Part shown: positions 1 to 6,339 of the stretch, piece by piece
How positions within the stretch are numbered: position 1 is the stretch's first letter
Layout of the letters: every line of letters begins with the position of its first letter
Source of the DNA: Oscillospiraceae bacterium
GTDB taxonomy: Bacteria > Bacillota > Clostridia > UMGS1883
Direction of reading: 5' to 3'
Length of the DNA stretch: 6,425 nucleotides
Assembly: GCA_015069065.1 (NCBI GenBank)
Contig: SVJI01000088.1
Location: forward strand, 1 to 6,425
Position numbers and translations under genes: made by a program
Notes under the pieces: generated by a model
What the model was told of the DNA's origin: nothing
The model's database searches: none
Seen by the model: the letters and a program-made list of their open reading frames with translations, nothing else

Positions 1-447
<447 letters not shown>

Positions 448-452
448 ATGGT

Positions 453-480
453 ATATACAGAAGCTATTGCTTCAATATAT
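453..480 (-). other. Hairpin in the rRNA leader just upstream of 16S
   Basis: Read on the minus strand, GAAGC-AATA-GCTTC (473 to 460) forms a five-pair stem with a four-base loop. It is extended by one mismatch, one T-G pair and five A/T pairs to 480 and 453. The hairpin ends 5 nt before the inferred 16S 5' end. Leader structures in this position commonly take part in folding or processing of precursor 16S rRNA; that role here is inference from position. Confidence 0.55.
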
Positions 481-596
481 CATGTTTTGAGTTTTTGGCT
501 CATTTAAATACTTTGTACGTTGTTTACTGTACTGTCTGGCTTGTATTCGCCTAAAGTTAATCTCAAATGAATGTTACTTCTTTTGAGCCCTTACGC

Positions 597-616
597 TATT
601 TAATTTTCAAGGTTCC
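597..616 (-). promoter_or_regulatory. boxA-like antitermination element in rRNA leader
   Basis: On the minus strand this stretch reads GGAACCTTGAAAATTAAATA. It resembles the TTTGAAAACT-type boxA sequences found in leaders and spacers of Firmicutes rRNA operons, where NusB and NusE (S10) load and help prevent premature termination of untranslated rRNA. It lies about 25 nt after the inferred transcription start, a sensible place for loading. The match is to a remembered consensus and is imperfect, with CCTTGAAAATT in place of TCTTTGAAAACT. Confidence 0.55.
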
Positions 617-647
617 ATACGCCCTGCTTTTTCAAGCGAGCTTGTTT

Positions 648-676
648 ATTATACATCGCTTTTTCTTCTTTGTCAA
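648..676 (-). promoter_or_regulatory. Core rRNA promoter, perfect -35 and -10
   Basis: On the minus strand TTGACA (676 to 671) and TATAAT (653 to 648) are separated by exactly 17 bases. This is the full consensus for the housekeeping sigma factor (SigA). Transcription should start near 641, where the minus strand has a G in AAACAAG, giving a leader of roughly 195 nt before 16S. Firmicutes rRNA promoters often start with a purine and respond to the level of the initiating nucleotide; that applies here only by analogy. A 12-base near-palindrome (633-644, CAAGC-GA-GCTTG) overlaps the predicted start. Confidence 0.93.
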
Positions 677-680
677 CACC

Positions 681-706
681 TTTTTTAAACTTTTTTAAGT
701 TTTTTT
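681..706 (-). promoter_or_regulatory. UP element with three helically phased A-tracts
   Basis: Directly upstream of the rRNA -35 box, three T-tracts on the plus strand (681-686, 691-696, 700-706) are A-tracts on the sense strand of the rRNA promoter. Their promoter-proximal edges fall 10 bases apart. AT-rich sequence here is the usual UP element bound by the RNA polymerase alpha C-terminal domains, and 10-bp phasing is also the signature of intrinsically bent DNA. The tracts begin 5 bases from the -35 hexamer. Confidence 0.8.
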
Positions 707-727
707 GACGATGCCTTTGACGATGTC
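704..727. repeat. Tandem 12-bp direct repeat, two copies
   Basis: TTTGACGATGCC (704-715) is followed at once by TTTGACGATGTC (716-727), with one C/T difference. The first copy shares its T-run with the most upstream tract of the UP element. It may be a simple slippage duplication, or a pair of protein-binding half-sites upstream of the rRNA promoter. No protein is identified for it. Confidence 0.6.
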
Positions 728-763
728 TTTTTCCCTATGCTGCTTTTTGCGACAACGTTATGT

Positions 764-792
764 ATGTTACTACTTTTTCTCCTGAAAGTCAA
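764..792 (-). promoter_or_regulatory. Possible second, upstream rRNA promoter
   Basis: On the minus strand TTGACT (792 to 787) and TAACAT (769 to 764) are 17 bases apart. The -35 has one mismatch to consensus and the -10 has two. rRNA operons often have tandem promoters, and this pair lies 116 bases upstream of the strong one in the same direction. The weak -10 makes this tentative. Confidence 0.35.
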
Positions 793-842
793 TAGTAAAA
801 TGTACAAAAAATTAAAAAACGTCATTTTGAATAATTAAACAG

Positions 843-871
843 TTGAAATCAAGAGCAGAATATGTTATAAT
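843..871 (+). promoter_or_regulatory. Promoter of the OPT-PqqD operon
   Basis: TTGAAA (843-848) and TATAAT (866-871) are separated by 17 bases, one mismatch from the full SigA consensus. Transcription should start near 878, giving a 5' UTR of about 36 nt to the ATG at 914. No obvious operator palindrome overlaps it, so the sequence suggests a rather strong basal promoter. It faces away from the rRNA promoters. Confidence 0.85.
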
Positions 872-884
872 TAGACGATTTTAT

Positions 885-897
885 GTCGCAAGGCGAC
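885..897 (+). other. Small hairpin in the transporter 5' UTR
   Basis: GTCGC-AAG-GCGAC forms a five-pair GC-rich stem with a three-base loop. It ends 5 bases before the Shine-Dalgarno site at 903. It could stabilise the 5' end of the mRNA or affect ribosome access, but it leaves the ribosome site free. No T-run follows, so it is not a terminator or attenuator. Confidence 0.45.
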
Positions 898-902
898 GGA
901 TT

Positions 903-908
903 GGAGAG
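903..908 (+). promoter_or_regulatory. Ribosome binding site of OPT gene
   Basis: GGAGAG lies 5 bases before the ATG at 914, a good Shine-Dalgarno match at normal spacing. It fixes the start at 914. Confidence 0.8.
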
Positions 909-913
909 AAGAT

Positions 914-2821
914 ATGAATAATCAAAAAGACTTCAAGCCGTACATTCCTGCAGAAAGGATAACCCCAGAAATAACAGTTACTTCTATTATAATGGGAATT
1001 ATCCTTGCAGTTGTATTCGGCGCAGCAAATGCTTACCTCGGTCTTAGAGTCGGAATGACTGTTTCCGCTTCTATTCCCGCCGCAGTTATAGCGATGGGTG
1101 TCATTCGCGTGGTAATGCGAAAGAACTCAATTCTTGAAAGCAATATTGTACAGACAATTGGTTCTGCCGGAGAATCACTGGCAGCCGGTGCGATATTTAC
1201 ACTTCCCGCACTTTTCCTGTGGGCAGCTGAGGGTAAAATGGACAAGCCCGGCATAGTTGAAATAACAATCATCGCTCTTTTGGGCGGACTTTTGGGTGTA
1301 TTCTTCATGGTACCGCTTCGTAATGCGCTTATCGTAAAAGAGCATGGTATTCTTCCCTACCCTGAGGGTACTGCCTGTGCGGAAGTTCTCCTTGCAGGTG
1401 AAGAGGGCGGAGCAAATGCGGGAACAGTATTTGCCGGAATGGGATTTGCGGCTCTGTTCAAATTTATAATAGACGGACTCAAAGCAGTTCCCAGTGAAGT
1501 ATCGCTTCGTTTCAAAGGATTTGCAGGAGAGATCGGCACACAGATATATCCCGCTGTAATGAGCGTTGGTTATATCTGCGGTCCCAGAATTTCTTCCTAT
1601 ATGTTTGCAGGTGGTGTTCTTAGCTGGATGGTGCTTATCCCCATGATGGTACTCTTCGGAAAAGAGCTTATACTCTATCCCGGAAGCGTTCCCATTGGCG
1701 AGCTTTTTGCCGAGGGCGGCGCAAGCGCAATCTGGGGAACTTATATCAGATATATCGGTGCAGGCGCACTTGCCGCAGGTGGAATCATCAGTCTTATAAA
1801 ATCGCTTCCTCTTATTATACGCACATTTAAGGATGCGCTTAAGGGTATGGCGAGTGGCGGTAAGGTACAGATTGACCGTACATCCGATGACTTAAGCATG
1901 AAACTTGTACTGGCAGCAATTGCGGTACTCACCCTTTTGGTATGGCTCGTACCTCAGGTGCCCGTATCACTTCTGGGCGCTGTTATAGTAGTAGTATTTG
2001 GTTTCTTCTTCGCCACTGTATCCTCACGTATGGTAGGTCTTGTAGGAAGCAGTAACAACCCTGTTTCAGGTATGGCAATAGCAACACTTCTTTTCGCAAC
2101 ACTTATACTCAAAGCAACAGGCGGCACTGGTGTTCCCGGTATGCAGGGTGCAATAGCGATAGGTTCTATTATCTGTATTATTGCCGCTATTTCAGGCGAT
2201 ACCTCACAGGACCTCAAAACCGGTTATCTTTTAGGTGCAACGCCTAAAAAGCAGCAGATTGCCGAGGTTCTCGGTGTTGTATCTTCCGCATTTGCTATTG
2301 GTGCTACTCTCTACCTGCTTGATAGTGCATGGGGCTTTGGCTCAGCCGAGCTTGGCGCACCGCAGGCAACCCTTATGAAAATGATTATTGAGGGTGTAAT
2401 GGATGCAAACCTCCCCTGGAATCTGGTATTGATTGGTGTATGTATTGCAGTAGTGGTTGAAATCGTAGGTATCCCTGTTCTCCCCTTTGCAATTGGTGTA
2501 TATCTTCCTGTACAGCTCAATGCATGTATTATGGTTGGTGGTCTTATCCGTCTCTTCGTTGACAGAATGAAGAAGGATGAGGCAGAGAAAACTGCCATCA
2601 CAAACGACGGTATTCTTTTCTGCAGCGGTATGATTGCCGGTGAAGGCATCGTGGGAATTATCCTGGCACTTCTTGCAGTATTCGGTGTTGATAAGGCGAT
2701 TGATATTTCAGGTGTGCTCGGACTTTCAGCACCTGTAGCAAATATCGGCAGTCTCATAGTATTTGCACTTATAATATTCTCTGTATTAAAGTTTTCTGTA
2801 CTGAGAAAGCGTAATAAATAA
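914..2821 (+). CDS. OPT-family oligopeptide transporter
   Basis: This is a 635-residue polytopic inner-membrane protein of the OPT superfamily, secondary carriers that import small peptides (or, in some members, metal chelates), usually with protons. Hydrophobic segments run along most of the chain, from about residue 22 to 626. Family hallmarks visible include the N-terminal NAYLGLRVGMTVSASIP (39-55), LPYPEGTACAEVL (147-159), SSNNPVSGM (379-387), SGDTSQDLKTGYLLGATP (427-444), LPVQLNACIMVGGLIR (531-546) and GMIAGEGIVG (572-581). The length and motifs fit the bacterial group of the family rather than the plant YSL proteins. The start has a good GGAGAG site and its own promoter. A PqqD-like gene follows after 2 nt, clearly in the same operon. 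Substrate cannot be read from the sequence: peptides are the default guess, and a peptide-bound metal is an alternative. No frameshift or missing segment is seen. Confidence 0.95.
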   Translation: MNNQKDFKPYIPAERITPEITVTSIIMGIILAVVFGAANAYLGLRVGMTVSASIPAAVIAMGVIRVVMRKNSILESNIVQTIGSAGESLAAGAIFTLPALFLWAAEGKMDKPGIVEITIIALLGGLLGVFFMVPLRNALIVKEHGILPYPEGTACAEVLLAGEEGGANAGTVFAGMGFAALFKFIIDGLKAVPSEVSLRFKGFAGEIGTQIYPAVMSVGYICGPRISSYMFAGGVLSWMVLIPMMVLFGKELILYPGSVPIGELFAEGGASAIWGTYIRYIGAGALAAGGIISLIKSLPLIIRTFKDALKGMASGGKVQIDRTSDDLSMKLVLAAIAVLTLLVWLVPQVPVSLLGAVIVVVFGFFFATVSSRMVGLVGSSNNPVSGMAIATLLFATLILKATGGTGVPGMQGAIAIGSIICIIAAISGDTSQDLKTGYLLGATPKKQQIAEVLGVVSSAFAIGATLYLLDSAWGFGSAELGAPQATLMKMIIEGVMDANLPWNLVLIGVCIAVVVEIVGIPVLPFAIGVYLPVQLNACIMVGGLIRLFVDRMKKDEAEKTAITNDGILFCSGMIAGEGIVGIILALLAVFGVDKAIDISGVLGLSAPVANIGSLIVFALIIFSVLKFSVLRKRNK

Positions 2822-2823
2822 TT

Positions 2824-3171
2824 ATGAAGAAAAAGAAAATTGTATCAGAAAATTATCTTGAAAGGATTCCTGTCCGCAGTTCATATTTAAAATGGACTGC
2901 TTCGGAGGATGGAAGTGTCACCCTTGAAATTGAGAACACAGGATTTTTCAACACTGTGGCACAAAAGCTTTTTGGCAAGCCTAAAACTTCTTACGTACAC
3001 CTTGATAAAACAGGCAGTTTTGTATGGCCTCTTATCGACGGTAAGAAAGATATACTTTCTCTGGGAGAGGATGTACGTCTGAAATTCGGAGAAGATGCAG
3101 AGCCATTATACGAAAGGTTGGCAAAATTCTTTCAAATACTTGAAAGCTATAATTTCATAACGTTCAAATAA
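2824..3171 (+). CDS. PqqD-like small protein
   Basis: This is a soluble 115-residue protein with no signal peptide or membrane segment. Residues about 57-114 match the PqqD fold pattern: YVHLDKTGSFVWPLIDGKK (57-75), a helical stretch with LKFGED (86-91), and a final helix ending in LESYNFITF (106-114). In the family, PqqD and related RiPP recognition elements bind a peptide substrate and present it to a radical SAM or other modifying enzyme. No such enzyme or precursor peptide is in this window. The gene begins 2 nt after the transporter stop and has no good Shine-Dalgarno site of its own (only GAGAAAG, 14 nt away), so translation is probably coupled to the upstream gene. The N-terminal 55 residues are a lysine-rich start and a beta-like region. 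The likely role, peptide binding tied to the OPT carrier, is inference from position. The only methionine is the start. Its stop codon lies inside the terminator stem. Confidence 0.8.
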   Translation: MKKKKIVSENYLERIPVRSSYLKWTASEDGSVTLEIENTGFFNTVAQKLFGKPKTSYVHLDKTGSFVWPLIDGKKDILSLGEDVRLKFGEDAEPLYERLAKFFQILESYNFITFK

Positions 3172-3214
3172 ATAAAATGCTCAGCTACCTGGTAGCTGAG
3201 CATTTTATTTATTT
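3166..3214. terminator. Bidirectional terminator between converging operons
   Basis: A perfect inverted repeat with 24-base arms is centred on 3190. The inner GC-containing part, ATGCTCAGCTACC and its complement, is flanked by A-rich sequence on the left and T-rich sequence on the right (CATTTTATTTATTT). Either strand therefore yields a stem followed by a U-rich run, as expected of an intrinsic terminator working both ways. With a three-base loop (CTG, 3189-3191, in place of the innermost C-G pair) the stem is about 23 pairs. The stop codons of the PqqD-like gene (3169-3171) and the RND gene (3209-3211 on the minus strand) both fall within the arms. Confidence 0.93.
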
Positions 3215-6200
3215 ACTTTGTATTGACTTTTTAATAGCTATTTTCATTGCCTTTTTCTCGGCATGTTTTTCCTGTTTTTCATCCACAATTGAATAGATAA
3301 CAGGAATTACAAATAGCGTAAGGAACGTACCTACTGTCAAACCGCCTACAAGGGCTACTGCAAGGGGCTGCATCATTACTCCTCCGCCCTCGGAATCTAA
3401 AGCCATGGGCAAAAATCCCAGAATTGACGTAAGAGATGTCATGAGGATAGGCCTCATTCTTACAATACCTGCATTTACAACCTGCTGCATCCTCGGCATG
3501 TCAGGGTTTTCCCTCTTTTGATTGTTGATAAATTCAATCAAAACAATCGCGTTATTAACAATAATACCTATCAGCATCAATATACCAATACAGCTTATTA
3601 CACTAAGCGGTGTTCCCGAAACAACCAGTCCGAGTACAACACCTATCATCGCAAGCGGAAGCGTACACAGAATTATCAGCGGATGTATCAGGTTTTCAAA
3701 CTGTGCAGCCATTATCATATACATAAGAAGTATTCCCAGAAGTATTGCCGCAACAAGTGACAGCATGGCTTCAATCATCGTTTCATATGCACCTGCCGAT
3801 TCCTGAGATACTCCCTCTACTGTTCCTACCTGCGATTCAATAGCATTGTTAAAGCGGCGTGTTACACTTCCTAAATCGCTGCCGTAAATCTTACCTGTAA
3901 GTGTTACAACTCGTTTCTGGTTAATACGGGTAAGTGTTGTCTGTCCCTGTTCAATATAGAGATTTGCAATGTCGGAAAGGGTAATCCACTGACCCACAGG
4001 AGATTTAATCTGCAGAGTTTTAAGCTCCTCATAATTTTTTACATAGTCATCGGGGTAAACAACCCTTATATCATACTCTGAGCCTTTTTGGGTAAATTCA
4101 GAAGCCTTTGTACCATTAAGAGCATAATTCACCAAGGTAGCAGCATAGGAGGTATTTATACCGTAGTGCGCCGCACGGTTTTGGTCGAGCTCTATACGAA
4201 CCTCGGGTTTTGTTTCTCCGATTGAGGTTTCCGTTTCTGTAATTCCATCAATTCCTGCCAGAACCTCCTGCGCTCTCAGTACATAATCTTCAAGTGCTTC
4301 ATTATCATTAGCAGTAAATCGGAAAGTAACCTCATCCGATGCCATTGACATCGACTGACTCGATGCCTCTATCGAAAGCTCTGCTCCGCTGATATCCGAT
4401 AACAGTTCTCGTATATCCTGAACAGCATCAGTTGTTGCGGTTTTTCTATTCTCCGCCAGAGTGAGTGTAACAGTTGCCTGATTCGCGTTGGATGCTCCCA
4501 AAACAGCCATCATACCACCGGAGCCTACACTGCTTGATATTGTCTGTACGTCCTTATAGTCCTTAACCTTATCTTCAATATCTCTTACCATTTTATCAGT
4601 TGCTTCAAGCTGAGACCCCTGAGGAAGCTCGATACTGATTGAAATAGTACCCTCATCACTGGACGGCATGAGTGTCATTCCCTTCATTGAGAGAACAATC
4701 ATACTCAAAACAAAGATTCCTATTACACCCCAAAGGAACACTTTTCTATGTCCCAGAAGAGTTCTGAGTGTTTTTTCATATACACTGTAGAGATAATTCA
4801 TCATGGTGTCAAATGGTTTGAGGATGAATGAAAACTTTTTATTGCGTTCCTCTATATTCTCAATTTTAGAAGAAAGCATCGGCACTATAAGAATTGTTGA
4901 AATAAGTGATGCTGTCTGTGAAAATACTATCGCAAATGCCAGCTGTTTAAACATTACAGCCATCATATTATCAAGGAACAGTATCGGCACATATACGATA
5001 CAAGTAGTAAGTACAGATGCTACAACAGCACCGATAACCTCTCCTGTTCCCTTTATCGCACCTATTTGTGCATCATCGTGATATGTTTTGCGCCGCCTGA
5101 AAATATTTTCAAGTACAACAACGGCATTATCCACCAACATACCTACACCCAGTGCCAAACCGCCAAGCGATACGATGTTAAGTGTCATACCTGACACAAA
5201 CAATCCTATAAATGTAGTTATAACGGAAATCGGCATGGAAACACCGATTACAAGGGCGTTTCTCGCATTGCCAAGGAAAAGGAACAGTACAATCATTGCA
5301 AGTAATCCACCCATAATGGCACTTTTTGCAACAGAGGCGATTGACTCCTCAATATAGCTTGCCTGCTCCATTGTTATATCATAGTGAAACTTCGGGTGCT
5401 GTGCTTTAATTTGTTCAAGTTCCTTTAAAACGCCGTTTACAACATCAACGGTATTTGCATCCGATTCACTGCTTACGGAAACAGATATGGAATTTTCTCC
5501 GTTAATTCTGGAAATAGTTTTTGCATCATTATATGCATCCTTTACAGATGCAACGTCCCTGATATATATTACCTGCCCCTGTGATGTGGTGAGGGGTACA
5601 AGCCCGATATCTGAAATCTTTTTAAATTCACCCATCATACGAACAGAAAGGTCTTTCTTATTCGATTCGGTATTACCTGCGGGGAGATTGTTGTTCTGCG
5701 AAGCGATTGCTGACACTAAATCAGTAAAAGACATATTGTAGCCCTGAAGTCTGTCAGAATCCACCTCAACTTCAATAACTCTGTCCTGACCTCCGCTGAT
5801 GTTAACAGATGCTACACCGCCGGCTGATTTGAGTCTGTGTTCTACATTATCCTCGATAAACTGCTTTGTTTGTACGAGGTCATACCCCTCGTAGGACACT
5901 GACATCATGACAGATGCCATGGATGTCATGTCAAGCTTTAAAACAGTAGGCTCACTTGCATCCTCGGGCAGCATCATTGAAATCATGTCGATATTATTTT
6001 CAATGGTGCTTACTGCCTCATCAATATCAGTGTTATTAGAGAACTGAGCCATTACAACGCTCATTCCCTCCATCGACTGGCTCTGCATGGTATCAAGACC
6101 TGATACAGAGGCAACTGCCTCTTCTATCGGCTCGGTAATAAGGCTCTCTATTTCCTCTGAGCCTACGTTTTGATAGGTTGTCATAACAATTGCCATTTTT

Positions 6201-6325
6201 AAATCCATTTCGGGCATGGCATCTATGGGAAGCATCGAAAGGGAATATCCGCCCAAAACAACCATAATCAAAATTACCATAGTAACAGCAATCGGCCTCT
6301 TTACCGATAATTCATGTAATTTCAT
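3209..6325 (-). CDS. RND-family efflux permease (HAE1/AcrB-like)
   Basis: This is the proton-driven inner pump of a resistance-nodulation-division exporter, 1038 residues, the normal length. It has the duplicated RND plan. TM1 is at about 12-31, followed by a large extracytoplasmic porter domain (about 32-330), TM2-6 (about 331-485), TM7 (about 528-547), a second porter domain (about 555-850) and TM8-12 (about 853-1012). The N-terminal VKRPIAVTMVILIM and ILMTSLTSILGFLPMAL (960-976) are typical. In TM4, MLVDNAVVVLENI has D399 at the AcrB D407 position, but N400 replaces D408. In TM10, IIVNNAIVLIEF has N924 at the K940 position. The C-terminal tail (1015-1038) is lysine-rich. An adaptor gene ends 14 nt upstream, so the two form an operon. 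Substrates (drugs, bile salts, lipids or others) are not predictable. In a monoderm cell it would work without a TolC-type outer channel. The start is supported by AAAGG 8 nt upstream. Confidence 0.96.
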   Translation of the reverse strand: MKLHELSVKRPIAVTMVILIMVVLGGYSLSMLPIDAMPEMDLKMAIVMTTYQNVGSEEIESLITEPIEEAVASVSGLDTMQSQSMEGMSVVMAQFSNNTDIDEAVSTIENNIDMISMMLPEDASEPTVLKLDMTSMASVMMSVSYEGYDLVQTKQFIEDNVEHRLKSAGGVASVNISGGQDRVIEVEVDSDRLQGYNMSFTDLVSAIASQNNNLPAGNTESNKKDLSVRMMGEFKKISDIGLVPLTTSQGQVIYIRDVASVKDAYNDAKTISRINGENSISVSVSSESDANTVDVVNGVLKELEQIKAQHPKFHYDITMEQASYIEESIASVAKSAIMGGLLAMIVLFLFLGNARNALVIGVSMPISVITTFIGLFVSGMTLNIVSLGGLALGVGMLVDNAVVVLENIFRRRKTYHDDAQIGAIKGTGEVIGAVVASVLTTCIVYVPILFLDNMMAVMFKQLAFAIVFSQTASLISTILIVPMLSSKIENIEERNKKFSFILKPFDTMMNYLYSVYEKTLRTLLGHRKVFLWGVIGIFVLSMIVLSMKGMTLMPSSDEGTISISIELPQGSQLEATDKMVRDIEDKVKDYKDVQTISSSVGSGGMMAVLGASNANQATVTLTLAENRKTATTDAVQDIRELLSDISGAELSIEASSQSMSMASDEVTFRFTANDNEALEDYVLRAQEVLAGIDGITETETSIGETKPEVRIELDQNRAAHYGINTSYAATLVNYALNGTKASEFTQKGSEYDIRVVYPDDYVKNYEELKTLQIKSPVGQWITLSDIANLYIEQGQTTLTRINQKRVVTLTGKIYGSDLGSVTRRFNNAIESQVGTVEGVSQESAGAYETMIEAMLSLVAAILLGILLMYMIMAAQFENLIHPLIILCTLPLAMIGVVLGLVVSGTPLSVISCIGILMLIGIIVNNAIVLIEFINNQKRENPDMPRMQQVVNAGIVRMRPILMTSLTSILGFLPMALDSEGGGVMMQPLAVALVGGLTVGTFLTLFVIPVIYSIVDEKQEKHAEKKAMKIAIKKSIQSK

Positions 6326-6330
6326 AATAT

Positions 6331-6338
6331 CCGCCTTT
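6331..6338 (-). promoter_or_regulatory. Ribosome binding site of RND permease
   Basis: On the minus strand AAAGGCGG precedes the ATG at 6325. The AAAGG part ends 8 bases before the start. It lies wholly in the 14-base gap after the adaptor stop codon, which confirms the permease start and suggests independent re-initiation within one mRNA. Confidence 0.7.
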
Positions 6339-6339
6339 C

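Larger units (their letters stand above)
448..913. other. Divergent rRNA/transporter regulatory interval without genes
   Basis: This 466-base stretch separates the 16S gene (minus) from the OPT transporter gene (plus). I find no credible protein gene in it. It is AT-rich and holds, in order, the 16S leader (448 to about 641), the core rRNA promoter and UP element (648-706), a 12-bp tandem repeat (704-727), a possible second rRNA promoter (764-792), and the plus-strand promoter with 5' UTR of the transporter gene (843-913). Each is listed separately. Confidence 0.85.

Noticed and set aside
562..587. CTCAAA / TTTGAG inverted repeat in the rRNA leader
   Set aside because: Six AT-rich pairs with a 14-base loop is weak and not followed by a T-run. 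It could occur by chance in AT-rich DNA and is not called as a terminator or riboswitch.
841..913. Riboswitch or T-box ahead of the OPT gene
   Set aside because: The predicted untranslated leader is only about 36 nt, too short for a known riboswitch or T-box, and there is no terminator-like hairpin with a T-run.
883..921. A 12-codon upstream reading frame (MSQGDGLERRYE) overlapping the OPT start in another frame
   Set aside because: Its ATG lies only about 5 nt after the predicted transcription start, it has no Shine-Dalgarno site, and it starts within the small hairpin. It is too short and unsupported to call a leader peptide.
1033..2757. Several minus-strand open frames opposite the OPT gene
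   Set aside because: They are compositional shadows of the well-supported OPT coding frame, lack recognisable domains, and have no ribosome sites or promoters.
2824..3171. A RiPP biosynthesis cluster
   Set aside because: A PqqD-like protein alone does not make a RiPP cluster. No radical SAM, cyclase, protease or short precursor gene is visible, and both neighbouring intervals are fully explained.
3518..5741. Plus-strand open frames opposite the RND gene
   Set aside because: Their translations are low-complexity mirror products of the RND coding strand, with no domain. The RND frame accounts for the whole interval.
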